Below are positions 1 to 7,445 of a stretch of 19,679 nt of DNA, in pieces (position 1 is the stretch's first letter; every line of letters starts with the position of its first letter). This DNA comes from a candidate division WOR-3 bacterium (lineage in GTDB: Bacteria; SDB-A). The translations under genes and the position numbers were made by a program. The stretch covers positions 1 to 19,679 of the forward strand of contig JAFGON010000095.1 in the NCBI GenBank assembly GCA_016926475.1. Direction: 5' to 3'. A model generated the notes under the pieces. The model saw only the letters and a program-made list of their open reading frames with translations. It was not told the DNA's origin and searched no databases.

Positions 1-45
1 CCTGAGTAAGAGTTTTTCATAAAATATTAATAAAGGACTCACAAA

Positions 46-1878
46 TTGCCAAATCAAAAAAGAAGAAAAGACATAAGAAATATCGCAATAATAGCCCATG
101 TAGACCACGGGAAGACGACTCTTGTAGACGCCCTGCTGAGACAGACAGGAGCTTATGAGTTCAAGGAAGGCGAACACATGATAATGGACGTCAACCCCCT
201 CGAAAGAGAAAGAGGCATCACAATTGTCTCAAAGAATGCATCCATACCCTACAAGGGAATTCAAATCAACATAGTCGACACACCCGGTCACGCGGATTTC
301 GGAAGCGAAGTAGAGAGGATTCTAAAAATGGTCGACGGCGTCCTTCTGCTCGTGGACGCTTTCGAAGGGCCGATGCCCCAGACTAAATTCGTCCTCAAAA
401 AATCCCTTGAGCTTCATTTAAAACCCATTCTCGTCTTAAACAAAATTGACAGGAAAAACTGCAGGCCTCTCGAAGTCGCGGACATGACTTTCGACCTCTT
501 CTGCGAACTGGCCGCAACAGACGAACAACTCGACTTCCCCATTGTCTACACATCCGCAAAAAATGGAACAGCAACCCTGGATCTGGACGAAGAGGGAAAG
601 ACAATGAAGCCTCTTCTGGACACGATAATTCACAGGGTGCTGCCGCCTGTCGCAGATCCTGAAAAACCTTTTCAGATGCTCGTGACGATGCTCGACTACG
701 ACCCATACGTAGGAAGGTACTCCATCGGCAGAATTTTTCACGGCAAAATAGCTACCGGAAATCCTATCGTACTCGTAAAAGCTGACGGGTCGGCAAAAAG
801 CGCGAAAATCTCTAAAATCTTGAAATACAAAGGATTGAAAAGGATAGAAGCTTCAACAGCAGAGGCTGGAGATATAGTTCTTCTCGCCGGTATAGAAGAC
901 GTTCACGTAGGCGAGACGGTAGCCTCCCCGGAGTATCCCGTCGCTCTGCCGAAGATTAAAATTGACGAACCGACCATTTCAATTGTCTTCTCACACAACA
1001 CAAGTCCACTGTCGGGTAAAGACGGCGGAAGGTTTTTGACTTCAAGACACATAAGGGAAAGGCTCGAATACGAAGCGCTGACGAACGTCGGAATCAAGAT
1101 AGAAAAATTCGACGGCTCGGAGAAAATAAAAGTTTCGGGCAGAGGTGAGCTACACCTTTCAATTTTAATAGAAACTATGCGGCGGGAAGGTTACGAGTTC
1201 GAAGTCTCCTCGCCGGAAGTCATAATGATGAGGATGAACGGGGATGTTCTTGAACCTATAGAAGAGGTCCTTGTTGAGATAGACCAGGGCTACCAGGGCA
1301 GCGTCATAGAAGCTCTCGGCCCGAGGAGGGCCGAACTCAAGAACATGGGAACAACTTCCATCGGCACAGTCCGTCTCGAATTCTTGATCCCCACGCGAGG
1401 TCTGTTGGGTTTTCGGAGTGAACTCCTTAGGATGACAAGAGGAACAGGCTCCATGTACCAAAATTTTTACATGTACCAGAAACACAGGGGCGAAATCCAG
1501 AAACGAAGGGGGCCTACCCAGATTTCAATGAACACCGGAAAAGCTTCGGGATACGCCCTTTTCGGCCTTCAGGAACGAGGGGAAATATTCATAAAGCCCG
1601 GCGACGACGTCTACGAGGGGATGATAATCGGCACGAGCCACAGGGCGAACGACTTGGTCGTCAACGCGACGAAAGAAAAAAAACTGACAAACATAAGGGC
1701 AGCGGGTTCGGACGAAGCCATACGGCTGACACCGCCCAGGGAGATAACACTCGAATTCGCGCTTGAATTCATTCAGGAGGACGAGTTACTCGAGATTACC
1801 CCGAAAAATATCAGGTTCCGCAAGAAGTACCTCACTGAAAATGAAAGAAAGAGAATGGATCCGGAGAGAAATATTTAA
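46..1878 (+). CDS. typA: Translational GTPase TypA/BipA
   Basis: This is a ribosome-associated GTPase of the EF-G/LepA class. The family binds near the A-site and helps ribosome assembly and translation under stress or cold. The G-domain motifs are clear: P-loop AHVDHGKT (residues 17-24), the switch I stretch around RERGITI (54-60), DTPGH (78-82) and NKID (132-135). An EF-Tu-like domain 2, an EF-G-like domain and the BipA C-terminal domain (with 'PTRGLLGFRSE' and 'GEIQKRRGPTQISM') follow. At 610 residues it is full length for the family. The start is TTG at 46, preceded by AAAGGA at 32-37 with 8 bases of spacing; no ATG fits better. Sequence before the start is cut by the window edge, so the promoter and upstream neighbour are not seen. 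Codon use is more GC-rich than in the genes just downstream, as expected for a well-expressed core gene. Identification is firm. Confidence 0.97.
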   Translation: MPNQKRRKDIRNIAIIAHVDHGKTTLVDALLRQTGAYEFKEGEHMIMDVNPLERERGITIVSKNASIPYKGIQINIVDTPGHADFGSEVERILKMVDGVLLLVDAFEGPMPQTKFVLKKSLELHLKPILVLNKIDRKNCRPLEVADMTFDLFCELAATDEQLDFPIVYTSAKNGTATLDLDEEGKTMKPLLDTIIHRVLPPVADPEKPFQMLVTMLDYDPYVGRYSIGRIFHGKIATGNPIVLVKADGSAKSAKISKILKYKGLKRIEASTAEAGDIVLLAGIEDVHVGETVASPEYPVALPKIKIDEPTISIVFSHNTSPLSGKDGGRFLTSRHIRERLEYEALTNVGIKIEKFDGSEKIKVSGRGELHLSILIETMRREGYEFEVSSPEVIMMRMNGDVLEPIEEVLVEIDQGYQGSVIEALGPRRAELKNMGTTSIGTVRLEFLIPTRGLLGFRSELLRMTRGTGSMYQNFYMYQKHRGEIQKRRGPTQISMNTGKASGYALFGLQERGEIFIKPGDDVYEGMIIGTSHRANDLVVNATKEKKLTNIRAAGSDEAIRLTPPREITLEFALEFIQEDELLEITPKNIRFRKKYLTENERKRMDPERNI

Positions 1879-1923
1879 ATCTTTTATTTTTTAAAAAAGT
1901 AGTTTAGTATATTTAAAATTGCT

Positions 1924-1930
1924 AAAGGAG
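1924..1930 (+). promoter_or_regulatory. Shine-Dalgarno deciding the start at 1937
   Basis: AAAGGAG lies here. An upstream TTG (1919) would place this site inside the coding region, and ATG at 1931 touches it directly. ATG at 1937 is 6 bases away and begins a good signal peptide, so 1937 is the likely start. Confidence 0.6.
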
Positions 1931-1936
1931 ATGAAT

Positions 1937-3148
1937 ATGAGATTTCTTGCTTTTTTTATTTTCATCTTTCATTCTTTTTTTCTCTTTTCTCAGCAAATTG
2001 TATACCACGACAACAATAATCTATGGACAATAATATACCCTGTTTCAGGACAAATAGGCAAAAAAGAGATATGCGGCGCTGAATTTCCAGGTGGGTCTGG
2101 TAGACAGCATCTTGCCACCTGCGATCACGACATAGGTTTTTATGATGAAAACCGCAACATCATTGTTATTTCAACCGGAGGTAATTGAGGCTCGGCCCTA
2201 AATTGGGCCCCCACCCATAGTTTATGGGAATGGATAGACGACTCGATAAAAATGAGTTACTTCATAGTGTCAGACGTTGTACACGGAACAGGAATCGAAT
2301 ATCACCGACACGGTTATTCATTTTCAAATAACGGTTTCACAGATTTTCTGATATTCACAACTGACTTTATAAACACTTCAAACCACACTTATCAAAACGT
2401 TTATCTGGGTCTTTATTCAGATTTCGATGTTCCTTGTTTCTGGTGGAGTCCTGTTTTGACAGCCACCGATCTTGTGGGTTATGTCGATTCTCTGAATTTA
2501 GCATACGAAAAAGACCAGGATTCATTATCTCTTAACGATTCTTTCAACACATTCGTCGGTATTAAATTTTTAGACGATAGACAAATCAACATAGGATTCC
2601 ACCCATGGGATTTCAGAGCTGGATGTGTATTAAGCGACACTTACGTTTACATGAACTTTTTATCAGATATTACAATTGCAGACACACCGTTCGTCGACAC
2701 AAGCGACTGGGCTCTGTATCTCTGCCGTCCCGCGCCAGATTTTTATCCGGGTTGCACTTTAAGTTATGCGTTCGGACTTGTTGCAGGACACACAAAAGAC
2801 AGTATGTTGTTGGCCGCATCAAAAATGCAATTGCTTTACGACAGCATTCTTACCTCGGTTGAAGAAATAAACATTGCTCCTACAATCACCAACTTGACTT
2901 TTTTTCTCTCTCCTAATTTGAGTAACGGATTAACCAACTGTGTTTGTTACAGCCCCGGAGATATATTAACAATGATTGAGATATTCGATATACAGGGAAG
3001 GCTAGTCAAATATATTGATGAATTCAAAATTACCGCCGGAGAAAGCATGTTTTCTTTAGATCTGTCAAATCTGCCCGTAGGGTTGTATTTTATATCTCTT
3101 TCAGGTTCCGGTTTCAACTATCAAGAAAAAATGATTATTGTAAGGTAG
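1937..3148 (+). pseudogene. T9SS-sorted secreted protein interrupted by in-frame TGA
   Basis: This is one reading frame of 403 codons plus a TAG stop, interrupted only by TGA at 2186-2188 (codon 84). The first residues (MRFLAFFIFIFHSFFLFSQQ) are a signal peptide. The last ~80 codons form a T9SS type A sorting domain, with 'EIFDIQGRLVKYI', 'LPVGLYFISL' and a terminal 'KMIIVR'; such domains send proteins across the outer membrane through PorU-type machinery. The middle part matches no family I know. Across the TGA the frame stays protein-like: 'VISTGGN' before it and 'GSALNWAPTHSLWEW' after it. The first ATG after the TGA (2252) has no ribosome site and lacks the signal peptide, so separate translation of the distal part would give no exportable product. 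Elsewhere in the gene Trp is written TGG. Either it is a nonsense-mutated gene or the TGA is read through; I favour decay. The next cargo gene starts 7 bases later. Confidence 0.65.
2194..2228 (+). other. Two adjacent perfect hairpins after the in-frame TGA
   Basis: The first hairpin has stem GGCCC (2194-2198), loop TAAATT and stem GGGCC (2205-2209). The second has stem CCCATA (2214-2219), loop GTT and stem TATGGG (2223-2228). They begin 5 bases after the TGA at 2186-2188, inside coding sequence that is otherwise AT-rich. A role in stalling or readthrough is possible but unproven. No T-tract follows, so it is not an intrinsic terminator. Confidence 0.45.
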
Positions 3149-3155
3149 TGATATA

Positions 3156-4760
3156 ATGAAAAATATGTTTTTTGTTCTGATATTAATTGTTCCTGCAGTT
3201 TTATTTTCTGACTCAAGTTGGCCAGAACAATCAGAAATTATATATCCTGAAATCATTACAGTTTCAGGAATTGAAAATCCAGTTCTATCAATCCTTGAAA
3301 ATATGTTCGTTTACCCTGATGAATCAGAAAAAGAAAGTTCAGTTCCAAGTACATTAAAACCTAAATGGGGAGCAGATTTTCTGGTTTCCTCCGGTAATAC
3401 AATAACACCTTCTAAAACGAATCTCGCATTCGATTACGATTTGTTTGGAAGACTTTATACGGCAATCAGCGACGATGCTTCAACTTTTGACACTCTTTGG
3501 ATATTCAATTCAACAGACAAAGGCCAGACATGGACGAGAAAACTGGAAATATCAATTTCTCCACCCTACACTTCAGATATTCTTTATCACGACATGAAAA
3601 TTCAGCATGGAACTAATTATCCGGAAATCTACCAGTTTTTTCTCATTGACAACGGCTACGATACAACTCTTTGGTTTAGAACAATTGACTTCTTTGGACA
3701 TAATCCTGTTTGGCTGAGATTCACACCGGATTCGCTTTTTTCCCAGATATCCAAATTTTCTTTCGACATTTCTGGAGATTCGTTCTATATCATTTATCTC
3801 AGACGTCCAAACGCCGAAGGAAGTAAAGTAGTACGAATGTTTTCCTTCGACAGGGGTATCACCTGGACCAGACAATCTGTAACTGATTTTCCAAGCAAAA
3901 CCGTAGATATTTCAGCCAGACCTGATGGGTATTTCTATATCGTTTACGACAGAATATCCGAAGCCGATATCTTTATACACAGATATGACAATTCCGGTTC
4001 TTTATTAGACATCCAAACAGTTTCAATTCCCGGTTTATACTCATGTTATCCCTCTTTATCATCTGCGAGATTCAAACCATGGGGAGATAACTTCGTTTAT
4101 GTCGTTTATCAGGAAGGAACAGGTGTTTCTACCAGAGCAAAAATTTCGACCAGTTCTGACGGAGGTGGTACATGGACAATCGCACAGAAATGGCCAATTG
4201 TCGGTGATTTCAATTCAAGGTGCCCTTTTGTCGAGTTCAGCCGTTCTGACACACAAGACAGATGTATCGGTATAGCTGTGAATTCAGACAATCATGAGTT
4301 GCGGATGTGTATAAACGGTTATGGAGAACATTGGGATTCAGCAATTACAGTAAACGATCATATAGCATCTTCCGAAGTACAACCTCAGGGATGCTTCGTT
4401 TCATCAATTATCAATTCACAAACTGGGATAATATACAGGCAATTCGGAAGTGATTCTATATGGTTTGACGGCGAACTTACAACAACTTCTGTAGAAGAAA
4501 CCACCGAAAATATAAACTTCATAAACGGAACAGACATATTAAAAATTTCTTTCATATCACCACAGAATATTTATGGCAAAATCGAACTCTTAGATGTTTC
4601 CGGAAGGGTCATAAAGACTATATATGAAGGAAGTTTTTGCCAGGGTGAAAACACCTTCAGGATACCAACCGAAGACTTGGATCAAACCTTGGGTGTGTAT
4701 TTTATTCTGATAAATTCACGACTTATTACAAATTCCCAAAAAGTAACAATTTTTAGATAG
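3156..4760 (+). CDS. Secreted BNR/Asp-box repeat protein with T9SS sorting domain
   Basis: This is a 534-residue exported protein. Residues 1-18 (MKNMFFVLILIVPAVLFS) are a signal peptide. The body looks like a sialidase-type beta-propeller, with Asp-box motifs SxDxGxxW at about 119-126 (STDKGQTW), 230-237 (SFDRGITW) and 333-340 (SSDGGGTW), and a degenerate copy near 385-393. Such propellers occur in sialidases but also in many non-enzymatic surface proteins. I do not see a convincing sialidase catalytic set (Arg triad, Asp/Glu/Tyr), so no enzyme is claimed. Residues ~459-534 form a T9SS type A sorting domain ('IELLDVSGRVIKTIY', 'LGVYFILIN', terminal 'KVTIFR'). It starts 7 bases after the interrupted T9SS gene and is probably co-transcribed with it. 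The ribosome site is weak (AAGG about 11 bases upstream). Confidence 0.85.
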   Translation: MKNMFFVLILIVPAVLFSDSSWPEQSEIIYPEIITVSGIENPVLSILENMFVYPDESEKESSVPSTLKPKWGADFLVSSGNTITPSKTNLAFDYDLFGRLYTAISDDASTFDTLWIFNSTDKGQTWTRKLEISISPPYTSDILYHDMKIQHGTNYPEIYQFFLIDNGYDTTLWFRTIDFFGHNPVWLRFTPDSLFSQISKFSFDISGDSFYIIYLRRPNAEGSKVVRMFSFDRGITWTRQSVTDFPSKTVDISARPDGYFYIVYDRISEADIFIHRYDNSGSLLDIQTVSIPGLYSCYPSLSSARFKPWGDNFVYVVYQEGTGVSTRAKISTSSDGGGTWTIAQKWPIVGDFNSRCPFVEFSRSDTQDRCIGIAVNSDNHELRMCINGYGEHWDSAITVNDHIASSEVQPQGCFVSSIINSQTGIIYRQFGSDSIWFDGELTTTSVEETTENINFINGTDILKISFISPQNIYGKIELLDVSGRVIKTIYEGSFCQGENTFRIPTEDLDQTLGVYFILINSRLITNSQKVTIFR

Positions 4761-4762
4761 AT

Positions 4763-5050
4763 ATGAATATCTCTGATCTTTCTGACAAAAGTATAATTGA
4801 TTATGCTCATAAAAGAGGATTATCGCTGAAAATTTCAGAACAAGCTATTATGAGGGGATGATGAAACGCCACCTACGGCCCGGTCGGGTCGCTTTCGGAT
4901 ACAGATGAATTTGAAGACTATTTGTCATGGGTATTCGAGGGCTTGAAAATAAGCATTTCAAAACACGTAATAGAGAAATACATGAAGGGCATGACGTTGA
5001 AATTCAGCACCGAATTGTGGGGTTGGAATAAAATTACATTTTCTGAGTGA
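4763..5050 (+). pseudogene. Short unknown gene with tandem in-frame TGA TGA
   Basis: This frame runs from ATG 4763 to TGA 5048 (95 codons) and is interrupted only by two consecutive TGA codons at 4859-4864 (codons 33-34). Before them it reads 'DKSIIDYAHKRGLSLKISEQ' and after them 'NATYGPVGSLSDTDEFEDYL', ending in 'FSTELWGWNKITFSE'. Both halves look like real soluble alpha/beta protein, with acidic clusters, aromatic residues and no low complexity. I do not recognise the family. There is no clear ribosome site, and an in-frame TAG lies 2 codons before the ATG. It starts 2 bases after the T9SS propeller gene stops. Trp is written TGG elsewhere in the frame. It may be a decayed small gene, or a frame needing readthrough; the two stops in a row make efficient readthrough less likely. 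This frame fills most of the interval 4761-5089, in which I see no other gene. Confidence 0.4.
4876..4891 (+). other. Hairpin with GGTC loop after the tandem TGAs
   Basis: The arm CGGCCC (4876-4881), loop GGTC (4882-4885) and arm GGGTCG (4886-4891) give a 6-bp stem with one G-U pair. The loop begins 17 bases after the second TGA. A G-rich loop at this distance loosely resembles bacterial SECIS elements. The stem is short and no selenoprotein family is recognised, so this is descriptive only. Confidence 0.35.
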
Positions 5051-5056
5051 TAAAGC

Positions 5057-5091
5057 TTGTTATCAGAACAATTTGAAAAATCCGCTTTTTC
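5057..5091. terminator. Weak AT-rich hairpins between convergent genes
   Basis: TTGTT (5057-5061) pairs with AACAA (5067-5071), and GAAAAA (5075-5080) pairs with TTTTTC (5086-5091). They lie where the plus-strand cluster ends and the minus-strand GTPase gene ends, and the second overlaps the GTPase stop codon. Both could end transcription, but the stems are AT-rich and weak. Confidence 0.25.
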
Positions 5092-6064
5092 ACACGTGAA
5101 GCTCCACTATGTCCCCGTCTGAAAGTACATGGTCTTTGTGGACCATCTGTCCGTCGTAAACGCCCTCTCCCCAGACCTTTGCCGTTTTCAAATTCTTTTT
5201 GAAATCTTGATGGACATTTTGGGCAAAATCTTCAATGTTTGAACCTTTTTTAAGCACAAAAGGTGTCTTCATGTCGGCTTGAAATCCTGGTTTTTTTGAA
5301 TAAACTCTGACGACCTCCAAGTTCACGAAAATTCTTTTTTTTAAAAAATCCAGATTCCAACCGGTCTTGGCGGAAACCGGCACGGATTCAAATGGACAAT
5401 CGCTTAGTTTTAGAAATATTTCGTAGTCTTCTGCGAATTCTTCTCCGTCGTGTTTGTTGACAAGAAGGATAAATTTGGACTTGTGTGAATTTTCAGAAAA
5501 ATATTCACCGACCGGTTCAATTCTTTTTTCTCTAAGTAAATCGAGAACCACCCCTATCTGACTGAAAGGATCAGCCTCCAGATCAATGGTCAAAGCCAAA
5601 AGGTCGGCTCTTTTCAGAAGATCGAAAAGTTCAGGTCTTACGAATTCTTTAGTCAACGGGGGTGTATCTATCAGCTGTATGGAAATGTCTTGATAAGTCA
5701 TCATCCCCGGTGTGGGTTTCCAAGTCGTATGCGGTTGTGAACTGATTTCCGGATTGGCGTTGGTCAACGCGCAAAGAAGTGATGATTTTCCAGTGTTGAC
5801 TGGACCTGTCAAAACAACTTGTCCGGCGCCTTCTTTTTTTATAGAGAACAGAGACTCATGCCCTGAAATTCTTTTTTTGGTATGAGCGCTTTCTTTGAGT
5901 TTTGAAAGCTTTTTTCTCAAGTCCGCTCTAAGCTTGTCGGTTCCCTTGTGTTTTGGTATCGTCCCCAAAAGTTCCTCTAGTGAGGTGATTTTGTCTTCAA
6001 GGGTTTCAGATTTCCTGAACTTTTTTTCAGCTTCGAAATACTCAGGGGGAAGGTTAGTAGGCAT
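5090..6064 (-). CDS. DRG/Obg-like GTPase with C-terminal TGS domain
   Basis: This protein belongs to the OBG-HSR1/DRG class of GTPases, which bind ribosomes or RNA; the exact bacterial role is not settled. With the start at ATG 6064 it has 324 residues. The first ~75 form a charged helical region (MPTNLPPEYFEAEKKF), typical of this subfamily. The P-loop is GPVNTGKSS (87-95), then DTPP (133-136), NKHD (203-206) in place of NKxD, and SAKTG (231-235). The last ~70 residues are a TGS domain ending in 'LSDGDIVELHV'. An in-frame TTG at 6112 would add 16 residues but overlap the upstream gene by 41 bases; the ATG start matches relatives and leaves 7 bases between the genes. No strong ribosome site precedes it, so translation may be coupled to the nucleotidyltransferase gene upstream. 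Family call firm, cellular role open. Confidence 0.88.
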   Translation of the reverse strand: MPTNLPPEYFEAEKKFRKSETLEDKITSLEELLGTIPKHKGTDKLRADLRKKLSKLKESAHTKKRISGHESLFSIKKEGAGQVVLTGPVNTGKSSLLCALTNANPEISSQPHTTWKPTPGMMTYQDISIQLIDTPPLTKEFVRPELFDLLKRADLLALTIDLEADPFSQIGVVLDLLREKRIEPVGEYFSENSHKSKFILLVNKHDGEEFAEDYEIFLKLSDCPFESVPVSAKTGWNLDFLKKRIFVNLEVVRVYSKKPGFQADMKTPFVLKKGSNIEDFAQNVHQDFKKNLKTAKVWGEGVYDGQMVHKDHVLSDGDIVELHV

Positions 6065-6071
6065 TTTTAGT

Positions 6072-6857
6072 TTAAGCCGTGTGCTTTTCCCCGAATTTTT
6101 CCCCAAGTTCAAGGGTTAATTCTTCTATCATTTCCATGACTTCTTTAAATTTTTCCGGTAGATTTTCTGGCCTGGAAATAAACAGAAAACTTTCAATTTT
6201 TTTGAAAATTTCTCCCGGGTAATCCCTTCGGGCGTACCGCAAACCGAAGTCGTATTTATTCGACCTGTATCTAAGGTTCAAAAGAGACGCCAGGTACCTG
6301 TTGACGACACCGTCATAACTCGTTTTGGCGTCTACGAAATTTCCCCTTTCGCAGTTTTTTCTTATTTCCGTCTCCAGAAGCCAAAGTGGCCCTTTCATCA
6401 ATTTTCTGAAATAATCAGAACATTTTTTCTCAATACCCCTTGTCGGTGAAATGTCTATGACTCCTTTTTTGTCAAACCAAATTACGGCGTTTCCATGTCT
6501 GTCGCTTGCCGTGAATTTTTCATCGGAAGATTCTTTAATCACCGTCAAGTCGATGTAATAAAACTTCGGTGAATTTTCAAGTTTATAAAAGCATTGCGAA
6601 TTTCCATGCCAAGTCGGTTCAGAAAGTCTGAATTTTTTCTCTATGGCGTGATTTTTCGTAATATAGTCTTCAACCACCGAAAACACTTCTTCAACAAAAT
6701 CTTCAGAACAAATAACCGCGAGGTCGAGATCAGAGTACTTGTCTTCAAACCCTGTAGCAGCGGATCCGCCTTCCCAAACGGCTGAAACGCTGTCTTCACC
6801 TTTTAAAATATCACTTAAACCGCTTTTTATTGATGATTTATAATTTTCTGCGTCCAA
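6072..6857 (-). CDS. Nucleotidyltransferase-fold protein
   Basis: This is a 261-residue soluble protein of the DNA polymerase beta-like nucleotidyltransferase superfamily (aminoglycoside/streptomycin adenylyltransferase-like group). The visible motifs are GGS at 30-32, the catalytic pair in YSDLDLAVI (D43, D45) and a plausible third Asp at D103 in YYIDLTVI, giving a complete metal-binding triad. The C-terminal half is helical, as in adenylyltransferases that bind small substrates. The substrate cannot be told from sequence, and I do not claim antibiotic resistance. The start chosen is TTG 6857, with GAGG at 6865-6868 seven bases upstream; an earlier TTG at 6887 adds 10 residues but has no better ribosome site. 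It is followed 7 bases later by the TGS GTPase, probably in the same transcript. Confidence 0.75.
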   Translation of the reverse strand: MDAENYKSSIKSGLSDILKGEDSVSAVWEGGSAATGFEDKYSDLDLAVICSEDFVEEVFSVVEDYITKNHAIEKKFRLSEPTWHGNSQCFYKLENSPKFYYIDLTVIKESSDEKFTASDRHGNAVIWFDKKGVIDISPTRGIEKKCSDYFRKLMKGPLWLLETEIRKNCERGNFVDAKTSYDGVVNRYLASLLNLRYRSNKYDFGLRYARRDYPGEIFKKIESFLFISRPENLPEKFKEVMEMIEELTLELGEKFGEKHTA

Positions 6858-6864
6858 AATAAAA

Positions 6865-6868
6865 CCTC
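6865..6868 (-). promoter_or_regulatory. Shine-Dalgarno favouring TTG 6857
   Basis: GAGG on the minus strand sits 7 bases before TTG 6857. This is why I prefer that start for the nucleotidyltransferase gene over TTG 6887. Confidence 0.45.
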
Positions 6869-6952
6869 GTGTTAAAATTTCTACCAAACAAAAATTTCTC
6901 GTATTACAGCATCCGGTCAGGTGTTTTCATTTTCACCCTACCAGTCCCCTTC

Positions 6953-7429
6953 TTAGAGTAAAAAGGAGATTTTTTGAAGTTCCGCTATGAGAACAGGTTG
7001 ACCCCTGTCATCCCATACTGGTTCAACATTTCCGGATATTTGCGTGAACTCTCCGTAGGTGTCACCGATGCCAATTCCGGTTTTCGTTTTAAATCTATCG
7101 CTGAAAACCTCTAGCTTCTCAACAAAATGTCCCTCGCTGTCCATAACAAGCGAAATGCAATTATACTCCGAATCTACAATAATTTTATAACAGAGAACAT
7201 CTTGTCCTTCAAAATTAATGTATGCTGTATCTAATTTACCATAAACATGATACTTAAAACTTTCCTCAACCTCACTTACATCCATCCTTACTCTGAAAAA
7301 GCCAACTCTGCCTTCATCTATTTCGAACATATAATCTTCGACTTTTCTCGTCAGCCAATCAAGAGAATAATTCGGTGGAAAAATATTTGCAACATAGGTG
7401 AAAACACAAAGAATCGCACCAATTTTCAT
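6953..7429 (-). CDS. Small exported protein of unknown function
   Basis: This 158-residue protein is not one I recognise. The first ~20 residues (MKIGAILCVFTYVANIFPPN) look like a signal peptide or single membrane anchor. The remainder alternates short hydrophobic and charged stretches, consistent with a beta-rich periplasmic domain. A glycine-rich turn 'GIGIGDTYGEF' near residues 118-128 is the most distinctive motif. There is no T9SS sorting domain, so it probably stays in the periplasm or inner membrane. ATG 7429 has GGGG (7435-7438) five bases upstream, a good ribosome site. It starts 16 bases after the C25 protease gene ends and is very likely co-transcribed with it. A role as partner or inhibitor of the protease is conceivable from position only. 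Confidence 0.7.
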   Translation of the reverse strand: MKIGAILCVFTYVANIFPPNYSLDWLTRKVEDYMFEIDEGRVGFFRVRMDVSEVEESFKYHVYGKLDTAYINFEGQDVLCYKIIVDSEYNCISLVMDSEGHFVEKLEVFSDRFKTKTGIGIGDTYGEFTQISGNVEPVWDDRGQPVLIAELQKISFLL

Positions 7430-7445
7430 TTTTTCCCCATTTTTA

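Noticed and set aside
1887-1898. TTTTTTAAAAAA as a terminator after typA
   Set aside because: It has no loop or GC stem and is not followed by a further T-tract; a simple AT-rich run explains it.
2252-3148. Independent gene starting at ATG 2252
   Set aside because: It has no ribosome site or signal peptide and is in the same frame as the upstream signal-peptide half, so it is better treated as the distal part of one interrupted gene.
4858-4908. Short ORF starting at the ATGATG that overlaps the tandem TGAs
   Set aside because: It encodes only 16 residues with no recognisable content; the GAGGGG before it touches the ATG, so it is a poor ribosome site.
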